From Deltaproteobacteria bacterium (GTDB taxonomy: Bacteria; Desulfobacterota; Desulfobacteria; Desulfobacterales; BuS5), in contig JAGGWL010000358.1 of assembly GCA_021157555.1 (NCBI GenBank), positions 1 to 5,750 on the forward strand: DNA of 5,750 nt. Reading direction: 5' to 3'. Positions 1 to 5,560 of this stretch are shown one piece after another; the stretch's first letter is position 1; every line of letters begins with the position of its first letter. The position numbers and the translations under genes are program-made. Under the pieces are notes generated by a model. The model ran no database searches, was not told where the DNA came from, and worked only from the letters and a program-made list of their open reading frames with translations.

Positions 1-7
1 ACCAAAC

Positions 8-91
8 ACTGAGCTATAATAAAATTTGAAAACCTCTGAAACTCGCTGCGCTCAAACAGCCAGAGGTTTTCAAATTTCACCATAGCTCAGT
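8..91. repeat. Long imperfect inverted repeat (stem-loop) upstream of rdgC
   Basis: The arms at 8-38 and 61-91 are reverse complements over 31 bases with three mismatches, all clustered at positions 18, 19 and 21 of the left arm. The loop at 39-60 is 22 bases and contains ctcgctgcgctc. Each arm starts with actgagctat at its outer end and ends with gaaaacctctg at its inner end. As RNA or single-stranded DNA it would fold into a very stable hairpin. There is no reading frame of note in it and no T-run directly after it, so it is not a classic terminator. The size and form suggest a dispersed palindromic element of the kind scattered between genes in many Desulfobacterota genomes, but copy number cannot be seen from one copy. 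It could also act as a transcription barrier in front of the rdgC block. Confidence 0.8.
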
Positions 92-176
92 CCTGACATC
101 TAATGGTCGGCGTTATAACCAAGCCCAAAGTATATATTGAATTTGTAAAACATTAAATTTTATCTGGAAAAAAAAT

Positions 177-785
177 ATGAGCCTTTTAGCTTCTACAGCA
201 TCTATCACGCGTTACAGGGTAGATGGAAAAATAGAGAACAATCTTCTCGAAACTATATATAATGGATTAAAAAAGCATATAATTCCTGAAAAGGAGGATG
301 CTTCGGAAAAAATTGTGGGCTGGACTTCATTTAACGATCCCTTTAAGCCGAATTTTGAAGGTTCATCTTTTTCCATAGGAAATTATTTAATATTTTCCTT
401 GCGGATTGATAAAAAAACTATCTCCCAAAAAATTATAAAAAAATATCATGCGATAGAGGTAGAAAAACGCCTTAAGGAATCAGGCCTGGAATATTTGTCC
501 ACTCATGAGCAGAAAATGGTTAAAGATCATGTTATCAATGTACTGGGGTTACGGATTCCAGCCACTCCTAACACATATGACCTTGTATGGGATTATGAAA
601 AATCTGTTTTATGGTTTTTTTCAAATCTTAAAGCTGCTAATGAAGAACTGGAAGATCTTTTTTTTAAATCATTCAAGCTTAATATTATCAGACTCTTTCC
701 ATATACAATGGGACATTTGTTGGCAGGGCTTTCCGATTCGGAACTTGATTTTTTGGATCAGCTCCAGCCCTCAGGATTTTATTAA
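177..785 (+). CDS. rdgC: RdgC-like recombination-associated protein, N-terminal portion
   Basis: This 202-residue protein resembles the first two thirds of RdgC, a ring-forming DNA-binding protein that modulates RecA in E. coli. Visible matches to the family are VGW near residues 47-49, the segment LIFSLRIDKKTIS (71-83) followed by a long charged helix with EVEKRL (94-99), LSTHEQKMVKDHV (107-119) matching the family's lysine-rich 'sk.Ek..lKd.v' region, and DLVWDYEKSVLWFFS (135-149). E. coli RdgC is about 303 residues; this protein ends where the C-terminal domain would begin. The next gene appears to supply that domain. The ATG has only a weak upstream TGGA (165-168, spacing 8). A run of eight T at 658-665 lies in the coding sequence. 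The family call is good; whether the protein works alone or with its neighbour is inference. Confidence 0.8.
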   Translation: MSLLASTASITRYRVDGKIENNLLETIYNGLKKHIIPEKEDASEKIVGWTSFNDPFKPNFEGSSFSIGNYLIFSLRIDKKTISQKIIKKYHAIEVEKRLKESGLEYLSTHEQKMVKDHVINVLGLRIPATPNTYDLVWDYEKSVLWFFSNLKAANEELEDLFFKSFKLNIIRLFPYTMGHLLAGLSDSELDFLDQLQPSGFY

Positions 786-842
786 AAACTATACCATAAA
801 ATTATAAAGCGGCAAGTCATGATCATGTTGTTCTTATTATCA

Positions 843-856
843 GTCTTGCGCAAGAC
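843..856. repeat. 14-bp perfect palindrome abutting the ribosome binding site of the second rdgC-like gene
   Basis: The sequence gtcttgcgcaagac equals its own reverse complement. It lies in the 82-base gap between the two RdgC-like genes. The Shine-Dalgarno AGGA (857-860) begins on the very next base, and the ATG of the next gene starts at 868. A second shorter perfect palindrome, catgatcatg, lies at 818-827. Such a palindrome could be an operator for a dimeric regulator or an RNA hairpin that affects access to the ribosome binding site. The symmetry is seen directly; the role is inference. Confidence 0.5.
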
Positions 857-867
857 AGGAATAAATA

Positions 868-1392
868 ATGCTTGATATTTCAATTGCTTATAATCGTTAT
901 AAATTTTTAGGAAATGAATTTCTGACCTGGTTATGGTTTATAATTGAAAAAGAACCGGGAAAAATTTCCTTTCCTGACAAAGAACCTGTATCTCTGGAAA
1001 CAGGAAACCGGATTGTACTAGTTAAAAAAATAAATGATATTGATGAGAGTGTTACCATCAAGGGCGATGACGCCGGCCTTGAGGAAGGCATGCTGGCTTT
1101 GGGTAAAGGATCTGTTGTTACGGAACTTAACCTTTTATTAAAATCAAATAACCAAAAATGGCAGTTTACCATTAAAGGGGAAAATCTCAATGTTAGCGGT
1201 ATTAAAATCCCCGAAACAGGTCCTGTAGAATCAAAAGGGGATATTGAAGGCGTTGTGATAGAAAAAGCATATCTTTATGAAAGAATTTTTCTCATACTTG
1301 ATAATCTATTTAAAAATTTTATTAAATTAAGGCTTTCCAGCGAATGGAATCACAATGTACTTCCATTAATAAAAAAATGGATAAAGGAATAA
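868..1392 (+). CDS. RdgC C-terminal-domain-like protein (second half of a split RdgC)
   Basis: This 174-residue protein follows the N-terminal RdgC-like gene after 82 bases, in a different frame. The start is supported by AGGA at 857-860, seven bases before the ATG. The N-terminus carries GNEFLTWLWF (15-24), a motif I associate with the C-terminal part of longer RdgC homologues. Residues 70-115 run GLEEGMLALGKGSVVTELNL (70-89), then KWQFTI (97-102) and SGIKIP (110-115). They can be laid over the E. coli RdgC stretch containing GKVVTKLAL followed by RIQFVM. The C-terminal third (about 130-174) is helical-looking with no recognised motif. Together the two proteins total 376 residues, longer than E. 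coli RdgC. There are no transmembrane segments or signal peptide. Database annotation may well read 'hypothetical protein'; the RdgC assignment rests on motif comparison from memory and on adjacency. Confidence 0.6.
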   Translation: MLDISIAYNRYKFLGNEFLTWLWFIIEKEPGKISFPDKEPVSLETGNRIVLVKKINDIDESVTIKGDDAGLEEGMLALGKGSVVTELNLLLKSNNQKWQFTIKGENLNVSGIKIPETGPVESKGDIEGVVIEKAYLYERIFLILDNLFKNFIKLRLSSEWNHNVLPLIKKWIKE

Positions 1393-2519
1393 AAATTGAT
1401 TATAAAGTTGTAAAAACTGCTTCTGACCTGGAACAGATTGCGAATCTTTTTAGCAATAAAAAAATTATCGGGGTAGACGTTGAAGCGGATTCTTTACATC
1501 ATTTTAAAGAAAAAGTATGTTTGATACAAATTTCTTCTACCACACAAAGTGTTCTTATAGACCCTTTGCCGCTTCAGGATCTCTCTCCACTAAAACCTGT
1601 TTTTGCAAATTCAGCTATAAAAAAGGTTTTTCACGGAGCAGATTATGATATTCGTTCTCTGCACAGGGATTTTGGAATTGAAATAAATAATCTCTTTGAC
1701 ACTCAGTTGGCTTGCATGTTTTTGGGAATAAGGGCAACAGGCCTGGACGCAGTCATTCAAGCTAATTTTGATGTTTCACTAGATAAAAAATATCAGAAAA
1801 AAGATTGGTCAGTGAGGCCGCTATCTCTTGAAATGATGGATTACGCTGCATTGGATTCGGTTTATTTGCCTGAGTTATCTTATATGATTGAAAAAAAACT
1901 TGAGGAAACAGGACGGCTTTCCTGGGTTTGTGAGGAATGTGAATATTTAAGCAAGGTCAGGTTTGATTCGAATAACGGCGAGCCGTTATATCTTAAGTTT
2001 AAAGGCGCAGGCCGCCTTAACCCTGAATCATTAGTTGTGCTTGAGGCGCTTTTAGAGTTACGAAAAAATATTGCTCAAAAAAAAGACAGGCCATTATTCA
2101 AAATATTCAGCAATCAATCCATTATGAAGATAACTCTTGAAAAGCCTTGTACTTTGCGCCAGTTACAAACCAATAGGTTTTTAAGTAAAAAACAGATTCA
2201 AATGTACGGTAAAACCATTATCAATACTGTAACATCTGCCATGGAAATACCTGCTGCGGAGAGACCTGGTTATCCCAAAAAAAAAGTTCCTTTTCAGGAT
2301 CCCGAAGTTCCACAAAAAATAAAAGCTTTAAAGGATTGGAGGGATAATGTTGCTGAAAAACTGGGAATTGACCCGGGCGTTTTAATCAGCAATGCTGTTA
2401 TACATGCAATAATAATAGAAAACCCTGCAACAATGACTGATTTGGAAAAAATTGAATGCCTGAAAAACTGGAGAAGAAAAGAATTCGGAGAGGAGATATT
2501 AGCAGTATTACATGTATAA
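1377..2519 (+). CDS. rnd: Ribonuclease D (DEDDy 3'-5' exoribonuclease with HRDC domain)
   Basis: RNase D trims RNA 3' ends, classically of tRNA precursors. Numbered from the ATG at 1377 (380 residues), all exonuclease motifs are present: Exo I GVDVEAD with D34 and E36, Exo II HGADYD with D91, LFDTQ at 107-111, and Exo III with Y156 and D160 in YAALD, which makes it the DEDDy type. The C-terminal half contains an HRDC-like domain at about 214-290 (GRLNPESLVVLEALLELR) and a probable second one at about 312-380, as in E. coli RNase D (375 residues). The start is uncertain. An in-frame ATG at 1344 would overlap the upstream gene by 49 bases with only a distant AAGG; the ATG at 1377 overlaps by 16 bases and gives a usual N-terminus but lacks a Shine-Dalgarno. 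A good AAAGGA (1383-1388) precedes an ATT at 1395. The overlaps on both sides suggest an operon with translational coupling. Confidence 0.93.
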   Translation: MDKGIKIDYKVVKTASDLEQIANLFSNKKIIGVDVEADSLHHFKEKVCLIQISSTTQSVLIDPLPLQDLSPLKPVFANSAIKKVFHGADYDIRSLHRDFGIEINNLFDTQLACMFLGIRATGLDAVIQANFDVSLDKKYQKKDWSVRPLSLEMMDYAALDSVYLPELSYMIEKKLEETGRLSWVCEECEYLSKVRFDSNNGEPLYLKFKGAGRLNPESLVVLEALLELRKNIAQKKDRPLFKIFSNQSIMKITLEKPCTLRQLQTNRFLSKKQIQMYGKTIINTVTSAMEIPAAERPGYPKKKVPFQDPEVPQKIKALKDWRDNVAEKLGIDPGVLISNAVIHAIIIENPATMTDLEKIECLKNWRRKEFGEEILAVLHV

Positions 2520-3612
2520 TCTTTCTTTTTTAGATAATAGACTGGATAAAATCTACAACAAGGTCAAAGCCGGAAAACGTCTTGACCTGGATGATGGCCT
2601 GATTCTTTATGAGAGTCATGATCTTTCAGGGATAGGCCGAATTGCAGATTTTGCAAGAAGGCGGCGGCACGGTGATAATGCTTTTTTTGTATATAACCAG
2701 CACATAAATTATACTAATTTGTGTATCAATGGATGTAAATTTTGTGCTTATGCCAGAGATAAAAAAACCGGGGATGCCTTTACGCTTAGTATTGATGATG
2801 TTAAATTAAAGATATTAGAACGGATAAATGAACCTGTACGCGAATTTCATATAGTTGGAGGACTTAACCCGACTCTTCCTTTTGATTACTATATTGATTT
2901 AATCAAGAGTATTAAAGAGCTTCGTCCTGAAGCAGCAATAAAGGCTTTTACTGCAGTTGAGATAGATTTTATAGCAAAAATAGCAGAACTTTCTCTTGAT
3001 GAAACGTTGGCAAAGCTGATCAATGCCGGGCTCTCCATGATGCCGGGCGGAGGCGCTGAAGTGATGAGCAGCAGGGTCAGAAAAAAACTTTTTCCTAAAA
3101 AAATTTCAGCCCATAGATGGCTTGAAGTTATGACGGCCGCCCATAAAGCAGGTATCACTTCCAATGCCACTATGCTGTACGGGCACATTGAGACTACCGA
3201 AGAACGTGTCAATCACCTTATATTATTAAGAGAGCTCCAGGATCAGACAGGAGGGTTTTCTGCTTATATTTCTCTTGCTTTTCATCCTCAAAATACTCAA
3301 ATGTCGCATTTGCACAATACAACTGCTTGTGATGATCTTAAAAATATTGCGGCAGCCCGTTTGATGCTGGATAATTTTGAGCATATCAAGGCTTACTGGG
3401 TCATGATTGGAGAAAAACTTGCTCAAGTTGCGCTCTCTTTCGGGGCAGACGATCTGGACGGAACTATTATTGAAGAAAAGATCACCCACATGGCCGGAGC
3501 AACCTCGGCCAAAGGGATGACCAGGGAAGAAATGGAACGGATTATAATTGCGGCAGGTTTTACGCCTGTGGAAAGAGATTCATTTTATAATCCTGTTCGT
3601 CGTCAAAACTAA
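2512..3612 (+). CDS. mqnE: Aminofutalosine synthase MqnE (radical SAM, menaquinone biosynthesis)
   Basis: MqnE joins the 5'-deoxyadenosyl radical of SAM to 3-[(1-carboxyvinyl)oxy]benzoate to make aminofutalosine, an early step of the futalosine route to menaquinone, in the cytoplasm. The 366-residue product has the usual length. The [4Fe-4S] motif is CX3CX2C with C71, C75 and C78 in HINYTNLCINGCKFCAYAR (64-82). Features that favour MqnE over its paralogue MqnC are FHIVGGLNP (112-120), KAFTAVEI (144-151), MLYGHIET (221-228) and LAFHPQNT (255-262). PGGGAE (178-183) and LQDQTGGF (242-249) are shared by both enzymes. The ATG overlaps the last eight bases of rnd (stop at 2517-2519). The nearest purine-rich site, AGGAG (2491-2495), is 16 bases away, so initiation probably depends on coupling to rnd translation. 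The partner mqnC is 0.8 kb downstream, beyond a toxin-antitoxin pair. Confidence 0.95.
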   Translation: MYNLSFLDNRLDKIYNKVKAGKRLDLDDGLILYESHDLSGIGRIADFARRRRHGDNAFFVYNQHINYTNLCINGCKFCAYARDKKTGDAFTLSIDDVKLKILERINEPVREFHIVGGLNPTLPFDYYIDLIKSIKELRPEAAIKAFTAVEIDFIAKIAELSLDETLAKLINAGLSMMPGGGAEVMSSRVRKKLFPKKISAHRWLEVMTAAHKAGITSNATMLYGHIETTEERVNHLILLRELQDQTGGFSAYISLAFHPQNTQMSHLHNTTACDDLKNIAAARLMLDNFEHIKAYWVMIGEKLAQVALSFGADDLDGTIIEEKITHMAGATSAKGMTREEMERIIIAAGFTPVERDSFYNPVRRQN

Positions 3613-3712
3613 TCAGTGAAAAGCGAAAAAATACTATTATTTTAAATAGATCATTATTTTAGTATCTTAATATTTATTTTCATATTTTTTCTGGCAGAAA
3701 ATCTAAAAGACA

Positions 3713-3779
3713 ATCACGAAAATACGAAAAATGTAAAGCACGAAATACAATAACATTCATACTTTCGTGTTTTCGTGAT
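3713..3779. repeat. Palindromic intergenic repeat with downstream T-tract; possible terminator
   Basis: The arms at 3713-3729 (atcacgaaaatacgaaa) and 3763-3779 (tttcgtgttttcgtgat) are reverse complements over 17 bases with one mismatch, around a 33-base spacer that holds another cacgaaa. A run of eight T follows at 3783-3790, so on the plus strand the hairpin could end transcription after mqnE, although its loop is large and the stem is AT-rich. Runs of this 'cacgaaaacacgaaa' type recur between genes in many bacterial genomes, so this is probably one copy of a dispersed repeat. It differs in sequence from the hairpin at 8-91. The rest of the 3613-3813 gap is AT-rich without a gene; a GC-rich patch, ccggcttgtccggg, sits at 3795-3808 just before the antitoxin gene. 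Confidence 0.7.
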
Positions 3780-3810
3780 AAGTTTTTTTTAGTTCCGGCT
3801 TGTCCGGGTT

Positions 3811-3814
3811 AGGA
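3811..3814 (+). promoter_or_regulatory. Shine-Dalgarno AGGA that selects the antitoxin start
   Basis: AGGA lies eight bases before the ATG at 3823 but overlaps the alternative in-frame ATG at 3814, which has no other ribosome binding site. This favours the downstream ATG as the true start of the antitoxin. Confidence 0.6.
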
Positions 3815-3822
3815 TGTATTAT

Positions 3823-4053
3823 ATGCATGTCAAGTTAGAAAAATTAGAACATGAGGCACTCAGTCTTTCTCGACAACAGCGCGCATTTTTGGCCGATCGA
3901 TTACTTAGCTCTCTTGACGGAGACGTCCTAAATGACGTAGATACTGCATGGATAGTAGAGGCTGAGCAACGCTATAAAGAGTATAAGGAAGGTAAACGAC
4001 AAGGTATTGCGGCACAGGATGTATTTGCCGAAGCAGATCGTATGCTGAAATGA
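3823..4053 (+). CDS. Antitoxin of a toxin-antitoxin module, PF09720/TIGR02574 (addiction module component) type
   Basis: This small, charged protein of 76 residues from the ATG at 3823 (79 from 3814) fits the short antitoxin family usually found directly before ParE/RelE toxins. Its N-terminal half has the typical LSRQQRAFLADRLLSSL (15-31), followed by a tryptophan-led segment W43..EAEQRY (46-51) and a C-terminal AQDVFAEADRML (63-74). Family members bind and neutralise the partner toxin and often repress their own promoter; DNA binding by this copy is not shown. The stop codon overlaps the toxin ATG (ATGA, 4050-4053), the standard coupled arrangement. All six arginines are encoded by CGN codons, while the neighbouring mqn genes use AGA and AGG freely, a small hint of foreign origin. 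The pair lies between mqnE and mqnC. Confidence 0.88.
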   Translation: MHVKLEKLEHEALSLSRQQRAFLADRLLSSLDGDVLNDVDTAWIVEAEQRYKEYKEGKRQGIAAQDVFAEADRMLK

Positions 4054-4373
4054 CCTCGGTAATTTTTGATCCCGATGCCAAGTCCGAATTTTTATTAGCT
4101 GTTCAATATTACGAGAATTGTCAATCTGGATTAGGTCGTCGTTTTCGCCTTGTTGTCGAATTAGCTGTTCAAGATATTATGGAAAGTCCCTTCCGGTATC
4201 GTGTTCTACATGCACCTTTCAGGCGGTGTCTTTTACAAAAATTTCCATATGCTATCATTTATTCTATCGAGCCAAACCACATTCACATTATTGCTGTTGG
4301 GCACACTAAGCGTAAACCGGGATATTGGCTGATCAGATACAAAAACACTCAGCGGAATGCTCTGGAACAATGA
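4050..4373 (+). CDS. ParE/RelE-family toxin of the toxin-antitoxin module
   Basis: The 107-residue product matches the PF05016 toxin fold. An N-terminal FDPDAKSEF (6-14) is followed by QYYENCQSGLGRRF (19-32), the central RRCLLQKFPYAIIYSI (58-73), the strand HIHIIAVGH (77-85), and the hallmark C-terminal HTKRKPGYWLIR (85-96). These patterns are typical of plasmid-stabilisation ParE-like toxins with a PF09720 antitoxin. Family members poison either gyrase (ParE) or translation (RelE); the sequence alone does not decide which. The gene is complete, has no frameshift, and carries an 11-residue tail after the usual end of the domain. Its ATG overlaps the antitoxin stop, so the two are translationally coupled. 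It is followed by 63 bases and then the probable mqnC start, so read-through into mqnC is likely. Confidence 0.9.
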   Translation: MTSVIFDPDAKSEFLLAVQYYENCQSGLGRRFRLVVELAVQDIMESPFRYRVLHAPFRRCLLQKFPYAIIYSIEPNHIHIIAVGHTKRKPGYWLIRYKNTQRNALEQ

Positions 4374-4403
4374 ATAGCATTTGCCAAGTCCTCATTGACT
4401 TTG

Positions 4404-4420
4404 GGTGCAGGCGATGCACC
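4404..4420 (+). promoter_or_regulatory. Small hairpin just upstream of mqnC
   Basis: Six-base arms ggtgca (4404-4409) and tgcacc (4415-4420) are perfectly complementary around a five-base loop. The hairpin ends 16 bases before the mqnC ATG. There is no T-run, so it is not a terminator; it could affect mRNA stability or initiation. It may also be chance, since the stem is short. Confidence 0.3.
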
Positions 4421-4436
4421 GCAATTACGGAAAAAA

Positions 4437-5486
4437 ATGCAAACTAACCTGGACAACCGAATAGATTCCGAAACCGCCCTGGATCTGTTAAATAACACTC
4501 CGTTATTAACACTTGCGGACATGGCAGATAGAAAAAGAAGAAAAATTCATCACGATAATATTGTCACCTTTGTAATCGACAGAAATATCAATTATACCAA
4601 TATATGCGTATCAGGGTGCCTTTTTTGCGCCTTTTACAGACCTGAAAATCATAAAGAAGCTTATATACTTTCAAAAGCCGGGCTCAAGCAAAAAATAGAA
4701 GAGACTCTGGAACTGGGCGGTACCCAGATACTGCTTCAGGGAGGAATGCATCCCGGACTTGAGCTTGATTTTTATCTGGATTTGCTCCAGTATATAAAAA
4801 ATAATTTTCCGATTCACATCCATGGTTTTTCGCCCCCTGAAATATATTATATTGCAAAAAAATCTTCCCTTTCTATTGCAGATACATTAAAAAGAATGAT
4901 TGAGGCCGGGCTGGATTCAATTCCGGGCGGGGGAGCCGAGATCCTGGTTGATAAAATAAGAAAAAAAATATCTCCCGGAAAATGTACTGCCGATCAATGG
5001 ATAGATGTCATGCGTGCGGCGCATAAAGCCGGCCTTAAAACTACGGCCACAATGATGTTTGGTCATATTGAAAAAAAAGAAGATATTATCCGGCATCTGA
5101 TACGAATACGTAATCTCCAGGATGAAACCGGCGGATTTACCGCATTTATTCCCTGGACATTTCAGCCAGCCAATACCGGTATTAAGGTAAAAACTGCAAC
5201 GGCCGCAGAGTATTTAAAAGTGCTTGCAGTAAGCCGGCTTTTTTTGGATAATATACCAAATATCCAGGCTTCATGGGTAACTCAGGGAGACAAAATAGCT
5301 CAACTGGCCCTTTTTTTTGGCGCAAACGATCTGGGCAGCACCATGATTGAAGAAAATGTTGTAGCTGCCGCGGGAATAAAATTCAGGCTGCCGAAAGAAG
5401 AAATGATCCGCCTTATAAAAAATGCGGGCTTTAAAGCGGCTCAAAGGGATTGCTTTTATAATATTGTCAAACTTTTGACTGTTTGA
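4437..5486 (+). CDS. mqnC: Cyclic dehypoxanthinyl futalosine synthase MqnC (radical SAM, menaquinone biosynthesis)
   Basis: MqnC converts dehypoxanthine futalosine to its cyclic form, a later radical-SAM step of the futalosine menaquinone route. Numbered from the ATG at 4437 (349 residues), the cluster ligands are C57, C61 and C64 in DRNINYTNICVSGCLFCAFY (48-67), the family signature. Features that favour MqnC over MqnE are LLQGGMHP (99-106), HGFSPPEI (129-136), MMFGHIEK (206-213) and PWTFQPANT (239-247). The frame is open back to a TTG at 4395, but those 14 extra codons do not look like family sequence, and CGGA (4428-4431) precedes the ATG by five bases. I therefore prefer 4437. No strong promoter is visible between the toxin stop and this start, so it may be transcribed from the toxin-antitoxin promoter or by read-through from mqnE. 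The C-terminus is complete, and no terminator is evident after it. Confidence 0.95.
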   Translation: MQTNLDNRIDSETALDLLNNTPLLTLADMADRKRRKIHHDNIVTFVIDRNINYTNICVSGCLFCAFYRPENHKEAYILSKAGLKQKIEETLELGGTQILLQGGMHPGLELDFYLDLLQYIKNNFPIHIHGFSPPEIYYIAKKSSLSIADTLKRMIEAGLDSIPGGGAEILVDKIRKKISPGKCTADQWIDVMRAAHKAGLKTTATMMFGHIEKKEDIIRHLIRIRNLQDETGGFTAFIPWTFQPANTGIKVKTATAAEYLKVLAVSRLFLDNIPNIQASWVTQGDKIAQLALFFGANDLGSTMIEENVVAAAGIKFRLPKEEMIRLIKNAGFKAAQRDCFYNIVKLLTV

Positions 5487-5551
5487 GCGTGTTTGCACCC
5501 ATATCACGATAGATAAATTTAATGGTATGGTTAAAAGAGTATATATCTGGC

Positions 5552-5556
5552 GAGGA
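5552..5556 (+). promoter_or_regulatory. Shine-Dalgarno GAGGA before the DUF4258-like gene
   Basis: GAGGA lies four bases before the ATG at 5561. The frame is also open from an ATG at 5522, but that one has no ribosome binding site and would add 13 residues not typical of the family. The site therefore favours 5561 as the start. Confidence 0.5.
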
Positions 5557-5560
5557 TGAC

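Noticed and set aside
95..120. Possible integron attC remnant (taatggtcggcgttataacc)
   Set aside because: The ggcgtta piece is suggestive, but no paired core sites or complementary arms of an attC can be made out.
131..165. Promoter for rdgC (TATATT near 133-138, TTGAAT near 137-142)
   Set aside because: Neither box has a partner at acceptable spacing, and in such AT-rich DNA these matches are expected by chance.
658..807. The T8 run at 658-665 and the open alternative frame to 807 as a programmed frameshift fusing the two RdgC-like genes
   Set aside because: The alternative frame stops at 805-807 and meets another stop before 868, and the second gene has its own ribosome binding site and ATG.
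897..1190. Minus-strand open frame opposite the second rdgC-like gene
   Set aside because: It lies wholly within a better-supported plus-strand gene and shows no recognisable family features.
2889..3489. Two minus-strand open frames opposite mqnE
   Set aside because: They are antisense to a clearly conserved radical-SAM gene and are low-complexity mirror frames.
3629..3665. Terminator directly after mqnE (atacta/tagtat arms)
   Set aside because: The stem is only six AT pairs with a large loop, too weak to support.
4395..4427. TTGACT at 4395 as a promoter -35 box for mqnC
   Set aside because: No convincing -10 box is found 16-18 bases downstream.
5475..5505. TTGACT at 5475 with CATATC as a promoter for the DUF4258-like gene
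   Set aside because: The spacing is 19 bases, the -10 box is weak, and the -35 box is inside the end of mqnC.
5271..5507. Minus-strand open frame opposite the end of mqnC
   Set aside because: It overlaps conserved MqnC coding sequence and has no family match that I recognise.
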